NCBI GenBank assembly: GCA_903882335.1
Contig: CAIRWP010000084.1
Span: forward strand, 1 to 19,793
Source of the DNA: an uncultured Opitutia bacterium
GTDB lineage: Bacteria > Verrucomicrobiota > Verrucomicrobiia > Opitutales > UBA953
DNA length: 19,793 nt
Direction of reading: 5' to 3'
Shown here: positions 1 to 9,160 of the stretch, piece after piece
How positions within the stretch are numbered: position 1 is the first letter of the stretch
Layout: every line of letters begins with the position of its first letter
Position numbers and translations under genes: made by a program
Notes under the pieces: model-generated
Database searches by the model: none
What the model saw: only the letters and a program-made list of their open reading frames with translations
Told to the model about the DNA's origin: nothing

Positions 1-597
1 ATCCCCGACCGCATCGAGGTCGGCACCTACCTCGTCGCCGGCGCCATCACCGGCGGCGACGTCACCGTCCAGGGCGCCGAGCCCGCGCACCTCGAGGCCT
101 TCCTCGGCAAGCTCCGCGAAGCGGGCGTCGCCGTCGAGACCGGTCCGGGTTTCATCCGGGCCCACGGCCGCCCGACCCGGCCGGTCGACATCGTGACCGC
201 GCCGCACCCCGGCTTCCCCACCGACCTGCAGGCGCAATTCATGGCGTTGCAACTGCTCGTGCCGGCCCGCAGCACCTTCACCGAGAAGGTCTATCCGGCC
301 CGCTTCATGCATGCCGCGGAGCTGCAGCGCATGGGCGCCGACATCGCCATCGACGGCGCGGTCGCCAGCGTCCACGGCGGCAAGCCGCTCTCCGGCGCGC
401 CCGTGATGGCCTCCGACCTGCGCGCCTCGGCCGCCCTGATCCTCGCCGCGCTCGCCGCTCAGGGCGAGACCTGGGTCCAGCGGCTCTACCACCTCGACCG
501 CGGGTACGAACGCTTCGAGGAGCGCCTGCGGGCCCTCGGCGCCGACGTCGCGCGCCGCCCGGCCGCCGACCTGCCGAAGGGGTTCGCCGAGGACTGA
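1..597 (+). CDS. murA: UDP-N-acetylglucosamine 1-carboxyvinyltransferase, C-terminal part (5' end outside window)
   Basis: MurA transfers enolpyruvate from phosphoenolpyruvate to UDP-GlcNAc, the first committed step of peptidoglycan synthesis in the cytoplasm. The reading frame is open from base 1 and gives the last 198 residues, about half of the usual ~420-residue enzyme. Family signatures visible are the opening IPDRIEVGTYLVAGAITGGD, the PGFPTDLQAQFMAL segment whose TD carries the catalytic aspartate (Asp305 in the E. coli enzyme), and the later ARFMHAAELQRMGADI motif. The active-site cysteine loop lies upstream of the window. The internal ATG at 241 is not a start, because family homology continues without a break to the window edge. 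ruvB follows 37 nt downstream on the same strand, so the two may share a transcript. The family call is firm. Confidence 0.95.
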   Translation: MPDRIEVGTYLVAGAITGGDVTVQGAEPAHLEAFLGKLREAGVAVETGPGFIRAHGRPTRPVDIVTAPHPGFPTDLQAQFMALQLLVPARSTFTEKVYPARFMHAAELQRMGADIAIDGAVASVHGGKPLSGAPVMASDLRASAALILAALAAQGETWVQRLYHLDRGYERFEERLRALGADVARRPAADLPKGFAED

Positions 598-600
598 AGG

Positions 601-628
601 TTGCCAAGGCCCGCCGACTCCGCACGGT
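601..628 (+). promoter_or_regulatory. possible promoter for ruvB
   Basis: TTGCCA (601-606), a 16-nt spacer and CACGGT (623-628) fill the short murA-ruvB gap and end 6 nt before the ruvB ATG. The shape resembles that seen upstream of other genes in this window, but the -10-like half is poor, and read-through from murA is equally possible. Confidence 0.2.
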
Positions 629-634
629 GAGCGC

Positions 635-1675
635 ATGGCCCGAGCCCAGCGACCCGCCGATGAACCGACCCCGCCGAGCGGAGGCAAGGACGGCGTGGCC
701 CGGACGGACCGCGCGCTCGACGCCGGCCTGCGTCCGCCGCGGCTCGACGACTTCGTGGGCCAGCCGCGCACGGTCGAACGCCTGCGCGTGATGATCGGCG
801 CGGCGCGCCGCGAAGGCCGCACGCTGGACCACATCCTGCTCCACGGTCCGCCCGGCCTCGGCAAGACGACGCTGGCCATGATCCTCGCCGAGGAAATGGG
901 CCGGCCTATCCGCGTCACCTCGGGTCCGGTGGTCGAGAAGGCCTCCGACCTCGCCGGCCTGCTCACCAGCCTGCAGGAGGGCGAACTGCTCTTCATCGAC
1001 GAGATCCACCGCATCCCGAAGACGGTCGAGGAGTTCCTGTACTCCGCGATGGAGGACTTCCGTATCGACATCATGATCGACCAGGGACCGAACGCGCGTT
1101 CCGTCCGGCTCGACCTGCCGAAGTTCACGCTGGTCGGCGCGACCACGCGCACCGGCCTGCTCACCGCGCCGTTGCGCAGCCGCTTCACCCTCCAGACGCG
1201 CCTCGACTACTACACGCGCGAACAGCTGCTGAGCATCGTCGGACGCAACGCCGGGCTCCTCGGCCTGGACCTCGACGCCGGCGGCGCCGCGGAGGTCGCC
1301 CACCGCGCCCGCGGCACGCCCCGCATCGTCAACAACCTGCTGCGCTTCACCCGCGACTACGCGCTCGAGCGCGCCGACGGCAAGGCGGACCGCGCCGTCG
1401 TCGCCGCCGCCCTCGAGCTCCTCGAGATCGACCGGCACGGGCTCGATGACATGGACCACCGCTTCCTCCGGGCGATGGCCGAGAAGCACGCGGGCGGGCC
1501 CGTCGGACTCGGCAGCATCGGCGCCGCCATCGGGGAGGACGCCCACACGCTGGAGGAGGTCCATGAGCCGTTCCTCGTGCAGGAAGGCTATGTGACCCGC
1601 ACCCCGCAGGGGCGCGTGCTGACCGAGAAAGGCTGGCTGGCCGTCGGCCTGCACCCGCCCGGTCGCCCAGCTTAA
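635..1675 (+). CDS. ruvB: Holliday junction branch migration ATPase RuvB
   Basis: RuvB is the hexameric AAA+ motor that, with RuvA, drives branch migration of Holliday junctions for cleavage by RuvC. The 346-residue product matches the family length. Visible parts are an ~30-residue charged N-terminal tail, the LRPPRLDDFVGQ lead-in (32-43), Walker A GPPGLGKTT (71-79), Walker B LLFIDEIH (118-125), sensor 1 GATTR (168-172), the arginine-finger region PLRSRF (179-184), sensor 2 RGTPRIVNNLLR, and the winged-helix C-terminus with EPFLVQEGYVTRTPQGR. The ATG at 635 is the only upstream methionine that leaves all motifs intact; no good Shine-Dalgarno sequence precedes it. ruvA and ruvC are not in the window, so the RuvABC genes are split or lie elsewhere. 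Confidence 0.97.
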   Translation: MARAQRPADEPTPPSGGKDGVARTDRALDAGLRPPRLDDFVGQPRTVERLRVMIGAARREGRTLDHILLHGPPGLGKTTLAMILAEEMGRPIRVTSGPVVEKASDLAGLLTSLQEGELLFIDEIHRIPKTVEEFLYSAMEDFRIDIMIDQGPNARSVRLDLPKFTLVGATTRTGLLTAPLRSRFTLQTRLDYYTREQLLSIVGRNAGLLGLDLDAGGAAEVAHRARGTPRIVNNLLRFTRDYALERADGKADRAVVAAALELLEIDRHGLDDMDHRFLRAMAEKHAGGPVGLGSIGAAIGEDAHTLEEVHEPFLVQEGYVTRTPQGRVLTEKGWLAVGLHPPGRPA

Positions 1676-1728
1676 CTCTGACGCTGGACAACGGCGGACT
1701 CCCTCCGCTAAGTTCCCCCTTTCCACTC

Positions 1729-2493
1729 ATGTCGAAACGCTGGGTCATCAAACTGGGTTCGGGCCTCCTGACGCGCAAGGACGGCAAGGTCGACCGCGTC
1801 CAGATTGGCCGCATCGCCGACCAGGTCGCCGGCCTCATGAAGCGCGGCATCGAGGTGGTCATCGTCTCCTCCGGAGCCGTCGCCGCCGGCATGACCGCCA
1901 TGGGCCTGGAGAAGCGCCCGAAGGACGCCCGCGAGCTGCAGGCCTGCGCCACCGTCGGCCAGCCCGAGCTGATGTCGGTCTACGGCCGCCACTTCGCCCG
2001 CCACGGCCTCCTGGGCTCGCAGATGCTCCTGACCTACTGGGACCTCGACAGCCGCGCCTGCACGCGCAACGCCCGCGCGACCCTCGACCTCCTGCTCAAG
2101 CGCAAGCGCTTCGTGCCGATCATCAACGAAAACGACGCCATCGCCGACGAGGAGCTCCGCGTGGGCGACAACGACCGGCTCTCCGCGCACGTCGCGGCGC
2201 TGGTGGGCGCGGACCTGCTGGTGATCCTCTCCGGCGTCGACGGCCTCATGACCAAGTCCGACGGCACGGGCGACCGCATCCCGAAGGTGACCAAGCTCGA
2301 CGACGCCATCCGCGGCCTCGCGGGCGGCGCCGGCTCCGAGCGTAACGTCGGCGGCATGGTGACCAAGCTGCAGGCGGCGGAGATCGCCGCCGAAGGCGGC
2401 GTCGACACAATCATCGCCCACGGCCGCCGGCCGCAGGTGCTGCTCGAGCTCGCCGCCGGCAAGAAGCTCGGCACCCGCTTCTCCCTGCGATGA
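1729..2493 (+). CDS. proB: Glutamate 5-kinase, short form without PUA domain
   Basis: ProB phosphorylates L-glutamate to gamma-glutamyl phosphate, the first and normally feedback-inhibited step of proline synthesis. The product has 254 residues and contains only the amino-acid-kinase domain: WVIKLGSGLL near the N-terminus, SSGAVAAG, the glutamate-binding block NENDAIADEELRVGDNDRLS, LVILSGVDGLM and GGMVTKLQAAE. It ends about where the kinase domain ends, so the C-terminal RNA-binding-like PUA domain of the 367-residue E. coli type is absent; there is no sign of a truncating mutation. The stop overlaps the proA start by 4 nt (ATGA), implying translational coupling. The start is preceded by a C/T-rich leader, not a Shine-Dalgarno sequence. 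A weak TGGACA/TAAGTT pair lies upstream (about 1692-1721). Confidence 0.96.
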   Translation: MSKRWVIKLGSGLLTRKDGKVDRVQIGRIADQVAGLMKRGIEVVIVSSGAVAAGMTAMGLEKRPKDARELQACATVGQPELMSVYGRHFARHGLLGSQMLLTYWDLDSRACTRNARATLDLLLKRKRFVPIINENDAIADEELRVGDNDRLSAHVAALVGADLLVILSGVDGLMTKSDGTGDRIPKVTKLDDAIRGLAGGAGSERNVGGMVTKLQAAEIAAEGGVDTIIAHGRRPQVLLELAAGKKLGTRFSLR

Positions 2494-3749
2494 GCGACCT
2501 GCTCGCGCGCGTGACCGCCCTCGCCTTGGCGGCGAAGAAGGCCTCCCGCGCCCTAGCGCTCGCCCCTGCCGCGGTCCGCGACCAGGCCCTGCGCGCCGCC
2601 GCCGCCGCCCTGCGCGCCGACGAGGCTGCGATCCTCGCGGCCAACGCCGAGGACCTCGCCCTGGCCCGCGCCAAAGGCCTGGCCGAGGCCATGGTCGACC
2701 GCCTGCGCCTCGACCCTGCCCGGCTCGAGGCCATCGCCGTCGCCTGCGAGGACGTGGCCAAGCTGCCCGACCCGGTCGGCGAGGTCACTGAGGATTGGAC
2801 GCGCCCGAACGGCCTGCGGATCGTCCGTCGCCGCGTGCCCATCGGACTCGTCGCCATCATCTTCGAGTCGCGCCCCAACGTCACGGTCGACGCCGCCGCG
2901 CTCTGCCTCAAGTCCGGCAACGGCTGCGTGCTCCGCGGCGGCAGCGAGGCGCTCCGCACCAACCTCGCCCTCGCCCGCGCCTTCGGCGCCGGCCTGCGCG
3001 CCGCCGGCCTGCCCGCCGAGGGCGTGACGCTCCTCCCCTTCACCGACCGCGAGGCCGTGCCGGCCCTCGGCTCGCTCCGGGGTATCGTCGACATCATCGT
3101 GCCGCGCGGCGGCCCCGGTCTCATCGAAGCGGTCGTCAACTCCGCCAAGGTCCCGGTCATCAAGCACGACGCGGGCATCTGCCACGTCTACGTGCACGCG
3201 CGCGCCGACATGGCCAAGGCGCTGCCGATCATCATCAACGCCAAGTGCCAGCGCCCCAGCGCCTGTAACGCGGCCGAGACCGTCCTCATCGACGCCGCGA
3301 TCGCGCCGACCTTCCTGCCCGGCCTCGCCGCCGCCCTCGCGGCGCGGCGGACCGAGGTCCGCGCGGATGCCCGCGCCCTCGCCCTCATGCCCGGCGCCCG
3401 CGCCGCCACCGAGGCCGACTTCCGGACGGAGCACCTCGCCCTCATCCTCAACGTGAAGGTGGTGGCCGACCTCGCCGAGGCCGTCGACCACATCGAGACC
3501 TGCGGTTCGCACCACTCCGACGCTATCCTGACCGAGGACGAGGCAGCCGCCCGGTCCTTCCTGGCCCAGGTGGACAGCGCTTGTGTCTATTGGAACGCCA
3601 GCACCCGGTTCACCGACGGCGGGGAGTTCGGCTTCGGGGCCGAGGTGGGTATCTCGACCGACCGGCTGCACGCCCGCGGCCCCATGGGAATCCGCGAATT
3701 GACCACCTGGAAGTTCGAAATCACGGGCCAAGGCCAGGTCCGCTCCTGA
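2490..3749 (+). CDS. proA: Gamma-glutamyl phosphate reductase
   Basis: ProA reduces gamma-glutamyl phosphate with NADPH to glutamate semialdehyde, which cyclises to pyrroline-5-carboxylate on the way to proline. The 419 residues match the family length. Visible features are the IFESRPNVTVDAAALCLKSG segment (124-143), the glycine-rich LRGGSEALRTN (148-158), PRGGPGLIEAV (205-215), and QRPSACNAAETVL, whose Cys259 is the expected thioester nucleophile of this aldehyde-dehydrogenase-fold enzyme. The C-terminal FGFGAEVGISTDRLHARGP motif is intact. The ATG overlaps the proB stop, as expected for an operon that channels an unstable acyl phosphate between the two enzymes. No clear terminator follows; the tRNA-Asp promoter begins 16 nt after the stop. 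Confidence 0.97.
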   Translation: MSDLLARVTALALAAKKASRALALAPAAVRDQALRAAAAALRADEAAILAANAEDLALARAKGLAEAMVDRLRLDPARLEAIAVACEDVAKLPDPVGEVTEDWTRPNGLRIVRRRVPIGLVAIIFESRPNVTVDAAALCLKSGNGCVLRGGSEALRTNLALARAFGAGLRAAGLPAEGVTLLPFTDREAVPALGSLRGIVDIIVPRGGPGLIEAVVNSAKVPVIKHDAGICHVYVHARADMAKALPIIINAKCQRPSACNAAETVLIDAAIAPTFLPGLAAALAARRTEVRADARALALMPGARAATEADFRTEHLALILNVKVVADLAEAVDHIETCGSHHSDAILTEDEAAARSFLAQVDSACVYWNASTRFTDGGEFGFGAEVGISTDRLHARGPMGIRELTTWKFEITGQGQVRS

Positions 3750-3765
3750 TTCGCGGGTTTTCCGT

Positions 3766-3794
3766 TTGACAGGCGGGGGGTCGGGGACCTTTGT
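3766..3794 (+). promoter_or_regulatory. promoter of tRNA-Asp
   Basis: A consensus -35 TTGACA (3766-3771) stands 17 nt before CTTTGT (3789-3794), a weak -10. The expected transcription start, near 3801, falls at the beginning of the inverted repeat that flanks the tRNA. The spacer is G-rich. Confidence 0.5.
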
Positions 3795-3800
3795 TCACCT

Positions 3801-3902
3801 TCCTTTTGGCTGTCCGGGGTGGTAGCTCAGTTGGTTAGAGCGCCTGCCTGTCACGTAGGAGGTCGCGGGTTCGAGTCCCGTCCATCCCGCCAGCCAAAAG
3901 GA
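3801..3902 (+). repeat. inverted repeat flanking tRNA-Asp (arms 3801-3812 and 3891-3902)
   Basis: TCCTTTTGGCTG at 3801-3812 is the exact reverse complement of CAGCCAAAAGGA at 3891-3902. The right arm begins inside the encoded CCA. In the precursor RNA the arms would form a 12-bp stem that brings leader and trailer together next to the acceptor stem, with only three leader bases (3813-3815) unpaired. It may guide RNase P or 3' processing, or simply stabilise the precursor. The pairing is seen directly; the role is inferred. Confidence 0.75.
3816..3892 (+). tRNA. tRNA-Asp (anticodon GUC)
   Basis: The 77-nt gene folds as a standard cloverleaf. The acceptor stem GGGGTGG (3816-3822) pairs with CCATCCC (3882-3888), with one G-T pair. 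The D arm is GCTC/GAGC. The anticodon stem CCTGC/GTAGG encloses loop CTGTCAC with anticodon GTC at 3850-3852. The variable loop is AGGTC, and the T arm GCGGG-TTCGAGT-CCCGT is present. The discriminator G (3889) is followed by an encoded CCA (3890-3892). Sequence and length closely follow bacterial tRNA-Asp. Confidence 0.97.
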
Positions 3903-3911
3903 CGCCTTTGA

Positions 3912-3929
3912 CGGCCGCTTCGGCGGCCG
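3912..3929 (+). other. TTCG-loop hairpin downstream of tRNA-Asp
   Basis: CGGCCGC (3912-3918) and GCGGCCG (3923-3929) enclose a TTCG tetraloop, a very stable RNA fold. No T-run follows, so it is not a classic intrinsic terminator; it may act as a weak terminator or 3' end barrier for the tRNA transcript. A second small stem, CCGGG/CCCGG (3944-3948 and 3955-3959), follows. Confidence 0.45.
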
Positions 3930-3983
3930 GAGAAGCCCTGTCGCCGGGACGTCACCCGGACGGAGCCGACCTGTGCATCCTTT

Positions 3984-4011
3984 TTGCTTCCCCCCTCCCC
4001 CCTTGTGGACA
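3984..4011 (+). promoter_or_regulatory. possible promoter with C6TC6T spacer, carboxynorspermidine dehydrogenase gene
   Basis: TTGCTT (3984-3989) is followed by a pyrimidine spacer starting C6-T-C6-T (3990-4003) and by TGGACA at 4006-4011, 17 nt before the ATG. The same TTG-plus-C6TC6T arrangement, with identical offset, lies before the small lipoprotein gene at 17615. The -10 element is not convincing on its own. Confidence 0.3.
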
Positions 4012-4028
4012 GAAATCAACCTCACCCT

Positions 4029-5225
<1,197 letters not shown>

Positions 5226-5238
5226 CCGGCCCCCGACG

Positions 5239-5263
5239 AAGCCCGCCGCCCGGCGGGCTTTTC
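5239..5263 (+). terminator. intrinsic terminator after carboxynorspermidine dehydrogenase
   Basis: AAGCCCGCCG (5239-5248) pairs with CGGCGGGCTT (5251-5260) and runs into TTTTC. It lies 14 nt after the stop codon and just before the nspC promoter, so the two polyamine genes are probably transcribed at least partly separately. Confidence 0.75.
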
Positions 5264-5265
5264 AT

Positions 5266-5293
5266 TTGCGCCCCGTCCCGCGCCCGCCAACTT
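5266..5293 (+). promoter_or_regulatory. probable promoter of carboxynorspermidine decarboxylase gene
   Basis: TTGCGC (5266-5271), a 16-nt spacer and CAACTT (5288-5293) sit directly after a terminator. Only 7 nt separate CAACTT from the GTG start, so the message would have almost no leader. Confidence 0.4.
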
Positions 5294-5300
5294 TTCCCCC

Positions 5301-6476
<1,176 letters not shown>

Positions 6477-6489
6477 AGCCCGTAGGCGC

Positions 6490-6517
6490 TTGACCCCCGG
6501 GGGTTTTCGGCCAAAGT
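6490..6517 (+). promoter_or_regulatory. probable promoter of the coiled-coil protein gene
   Basis: TTGACC (6490-6495), 16 nt, then CAAAGT (6512-6517), 12 nt before the ATG at 6530. The -35 half is close to consensus. Confidence 0.4.
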
Positions 6518-6529
6518 CGGGCGAAAATC

Positions 6530-7129
6530 ATGAATCCCACCACCACCATCCTGAGCCTCGTGGCCGCCGCCCTCGCCGGCGTCACGATTGTGACCTTCAA
6601 CGACGCCGACCTGGCCAAGCAGAAAGCCATCAAGGCCGAGGAGGAATCCATCGCCGCCATCCGCGCCTCGGGCGCCAAGGTCGCCGCTGCCGAGCGCAAG
6701 ACCTTCGAGGCCGAAGTCCGCGCCAAGGCCGCCCTCGCCGGCGAAGCCGCCGCTAAGGACGCTGCCAAGGCCACCGTCGACAGCACGAAGAAGACCAGCG
6801 ATGACCTGGCCCAAGCCCTCGCCGACCTGAAGACCGGTGCCACCAAGATCGCCGAACTCGAAAAGGCCCGCTCCGAAGCCGCCGCCCGCCTCAACGAGGT
6901 GAACGCCGAGATCGCCAAGCTCCGCGACGGCTCCGACCTCCGCGAAGCCGTGGCCAAGGCCAAGAAGGCCGAAGGCGACCTTGCCCAAGCTTCCATCGCC
7001 CTGCGCGAGGCCAACGGCAAGCTGACCGAGGCGACGACCAAGCTCGCGACCCTCGAAGAGGAGCTCGCTCGCCTCAAGGCCGACATGAAGGGGTTCGATA
7101 ACCCTTCGCCGAACTACCGCGCGCGCTAA
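6530..7129 (+). CDS. Membrane-anchored alanine/lysine-rich coiled-coil protein, unknown function
   Basis: I do not recognise a characterised family. The 199-residue product has one hydrophobic segment at about residues 5-24 (ILSLVAAALAGVTIVTF), then about 165 residues of almost pure helix with alternating K/E/A/L and heptad-like spacing, for example IAELEKARSEAAARLNEVNA and LATLEEELARLKADMKG, and a short non-helical tail FDNPSPNYRAR. There is no cysteine. The N-terminus has no positive charge before the hydrophobic stretch, while AKQKAIK follows it, so the anchor is not a classic signal peptide; by the positive-inside rule the coiled coil may face the cytoplasm. Low complexity makes distant similarity to structural or tethering proteins hard to judge. 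It has its own promoter and terminator, so it is an independent gene. The ATG at 6530 gives the whole anchor. Confidence 0.8.
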   Translation: MNPTTTILSLVAAALAGVTIVTFNDADLAKQKAIKAEEESIAAIRASGAKVAAAERKTFEAEVRAKAALAGEAAAKDAAKATVDSTKKTSDDLAQALADLKTGATKIAELEKARSEAAARLNEVNAEIAKLRDGSDLREAVAKAKKAEGDLAQASIALREANGKLTEATTKLATLEEELARLKADMKGFDNPSPNYRAR

Positions 7130-7154
7130 GCCGCCCCGCGGTTTCGCCCCGCAG

Positions 7155-7179
7155 ACCCGGCCGACTGGCCGGGTTTTTT
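7155..7179 (+). terminator. intrinsic terminator of the coiled-coil protein gene
   Basis: ACCCGGCC (7155-7162), loop GACT, GGCCGGGT (7167-7174), then a run of six T (7174-7179). It is the strongest terminator in the window and points along the plus strand. Confidence 0.9.
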
Positions 7180-7196
7180 GTTGGCGGGCGCGGACG

Positions 7197-7626
7197 TTAA
7201 GCGGCGGAGTTTGCGCAGGAGACCGGAGCGAGCCGACGGGCACAGCTCATGCCCCCACAGCCGCAGCACGCGCCAGCCAGCGGCCCGAAGCTGACGGGTG
7301 TTCCGCCGATCGCGGGCCCGATTGGCCGCAACTTACGTCTCCAGAACGTCGCGTTGCCCGCGGGGTCGCGTACGGTGCCGAGAGCAGCCATGTCAGAAGC
7401 AGCCATCCACGAAGACCGCTCGGCGGCGAAGCGGGAAGACGGAGTCCGGTCGCACCTGCCAGGCGACGGTGCCACGTCCGCCCGTCAAGCGTCGTTGCCG
7501 ACGCCACCCGGAGATGCCTTCCGTACGGAAGAGCCGGGCCAAGGTCCGTTCGGTGGACGCGTTACCTCGGCCCCGCACCTTGGCCATCAGGGCGCTGCGC
7601 TCGGCACGAGTATAGGTGTCGGCCAC
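7197..7626 (-). pseudogene. vsr: Decayed Vsr-type very-short-patch-repair endonuclease
   Basis: Vsr nicks DNA 5' of T:G mismatches that arise by deamination of 5-methylcytosine. Reading from GTG 7626 gives TRAERSALMAKVRGRGNAST, a Vsr opening, then RPDSVFPLRRRAVFVDGCF. The next codon, where Vsr proteins have Trp of FWHGC, is TGA (7393-7395), followed in frame by HGC. Similarity then moves into another frame for NATFWRRKL (insertion near the G-run 7362-7365) and returns to the first frame for ANRARDRRNTRQLRAAGWRVLRLWGHEL (missing base near 7325-7333). The conserved WEHEL is WGHEL here. One nonsense change and two frameshifts make it non-functional. No cytosine-5 methyltransferase partner is nearby. 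It lies downstream of the porin terminator and converges with the coiled-coil gene. Confidence 0.85.
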
Positions 7627-7693
7627 GCTCGCAGTCAGGACGAACGGCGGCCTGCCGCATAGCCCGGGTCAGGCGTCCGACCCGGACACGAAA

Positions 7694-7719
7694 GAGGGCC
7701 GGCATCGCTGCCGGCCCTC
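7694..7719 (-). terminator. terminator of the porin gene
   Basis: GAGGGCCGGCA (7694-7704) and TGCCGGCCCTC (7709-7719) are a perfect 11-bp stem with a 4-nt loop, beginning 24 nt after the porin stop on the minus strand. Only three T follow on that strand, so it rests mainly on the stem. Confidence 0.75.
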
Positions 7720-7743
7720 GAAGCACATCCTGGCCTACCAGGC

Positions 7744-9069
7744 TCAGTAGTTGAACTGGAGCTGGATGGCGAGGCGGCGGGCATCCTTAATGATGGAGGT
7801 GCCGGTGGCGTTGGTGCGCTCACCCGTGAGCGAGTACATCATCGAGAGCTCCACCTCAGGGCGCCACTGCCACTCGAAACCGAGGTCCAGGTCGTTGACG
7901 ACCATCTTATGGGCGTTGGTGCCGAACTTGCGGGCGCCATCATAGTAGTTCCAGCGGACGAAGGGGATCAGTTCAGAGCCTTCGCCATACTGGTAGCGGT
8001 AGCTGGCCTGGACGTAGCCGCCCTCGAGATAACATTCGTCGATGATCGTGCGGGCGTTGTTCAGCTGAGGGCCCTGACCGGAGGTCCATTCGGCTTCGAT
8101 GCCCCAAGGCTGCGGGAACATGATGAAGTGGGCGGAAGCGCGGCGATCCTTGAAGCCATCGGTTGTCTGGCGCTGAGTGGCGGCTACAGGGGTACCGACG
8201 CCGGTGATCGCGGCCGGAGTGACCATGAAGCGACCCGCGTAACCGCCGATGCCGGCTTCATACATCTGGCCGCTGGCGCTGACCCACGGGTAAGTGAAGC
8301 GGACCAGCGAGTGGACTTCGCCGTTGTTGTCAGCCTTGTTCAGGCCGGCGCCGGAGAAGAAACCAGCGGCGAAAACCGCGTAGTCACCCGAGCCTTTGAA
8401 GCCTTCGGCGTTGTGCTTCTTGAAGAGGGCACGGCTGGCCTTGTCGGCGTACATGTAGTAGACGCCCTGGTCGCGTTCGCCTTCGACCGCAGAGTTGAGG
8501 GCTTCCGGACGCTCGATGGCGAGGCGGTTCTGGGAGGACTGGAGATTCACCCAGCCGTAAGGCACCTTGGAGACGCCAACGCGGATGCGATGCTCCCTGT
8601 CCTCATCGAGGGCGATATCAGCGTAGATGTCGCGCGTTTGGAGGCCAAAGTTGCGGGAGGTGCCGGAGTCGACGCTGGCCGCCAAATCGAACTGGGTATA
8701 GAGAGATACACGGCCGATATCGCCCGTGATCTTGAAGCGGGCTCGACGAATGACGATCGACTGGACGGGGTCGACAGAGCGGTCGGCCGGGAGACCACCG
8801 ATGAGCTTGGCGGCGTCATTCAGCTGTTCGGTCTGGCGGACCTGGGTGTAGCCGTCGATCTTCAGGGTTTCATACCAAGCGGCCTTCTTGGGACCTTCGG
8901 CCATTTTGGCCACGGCCGCGGACTCGAGCGCCTGCGCGCGCTCCTCGGCGGTGATGAGGCCCTTCTTGACGAGGATGTCCAAGGCGGGATTACGCTCGGC
9001 GGCGAGCGCGGTGTGAGCGCTACCTAGGACTGCGGCGGCGACGAGGAACTGCTTGATGCGGTGGTTCAT
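7744..9069 (-). CDS. OprP/OprO-type outer-membrane porin
   Basis: This is a predicted beta-barrel porin of the phosphate-selective porin O/P family (about 441 residues from the chosen start). The signal peptide MNHRIKQFLVAAAVLGSAHTALA ends at an Ala-X-Ala site near residue 23. A short helical linker follows (NPALDILVKKGLITAEERAQ), then amphipathic strands: LKIDGYTQVRQTEQ, the family block SIVIRRARFKITGDIGRVSLYTQFDLA, and VGVSKVPYGWVNLQSSQNRLAIERPE. The protein ends LAIQLQFNY, with the terminal aromatic residue required for barrel assembly. An in-frame ATG at 9093 would add eight residues (MPSHSHHL); the ATG at 9069 is preferred because it places the basic residues right before the hydrophobic core. 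A possible TTACCC/TAACAA promoter lies 36 nt or more upstream. Substrate specificity is not predictable, so phosphate is not assumed. Confidence 0.9.
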   Translation of the reverse strand: MNHRIKQFLVAAAVLGSAHTALAAERNPALDILVKKGLITAEERAQALESAAVAKMAEGPKKAAWYETLKIDGYTQVRQTEQLNDAAKLIGGLPADRSVDPVQSIVIRRARFKITGDIGRVSLYTQFDLAASVDSGTSRNFGLQTRDIYADIALDEDREHRIRVGVSKVPYGWVNLQSSQNRLAIERPEALNSAVEGERDQGVYYMYADKASRALFKKHNAEGFKGSGDYAVFAAGFFSGAGLNKADNNGEVHSLVRFTYPWVSASGQMYEAGIGGYAGRFMVTPAAITGVGTPVAATQRQTTDGFKDRRASAHFIMFPQPWGIEAEWTSGQGPQLNNARTIIDECYLEGGYVQASYRYQYGEGSELIPFVRWNYYDGARKFGTNAHKMVVNDLDLGFEWQWRPEVELSMMYSLTGERTNATGTSIIKDARRLAIQLQFNY

Positions 9070-9160
9070 GAGGTGGTGCGAATGCGAAGGCATCCTCTCA
9101 TGCGATTGTTACGGTTTCATGGCTAACGGGGTAAGAGCCCGCAACAGCCCTATGGATTAC

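Noticed and set aside
3816..3902. tRNA-Asp as an integration (att) site of a mobile element
   Set aside because: No integrase gene and no direct repeat of the tRNA 3' end was seen; the flanking repeat is inverted and encloses only the tRNA.
3984..4028. TTG start adding 15 residues to the carboxynorspermidine dehydrogenase
   Set aside because: The extra codons are the C/T tract; the Rossmann strand begins right after the ATG at 4029.
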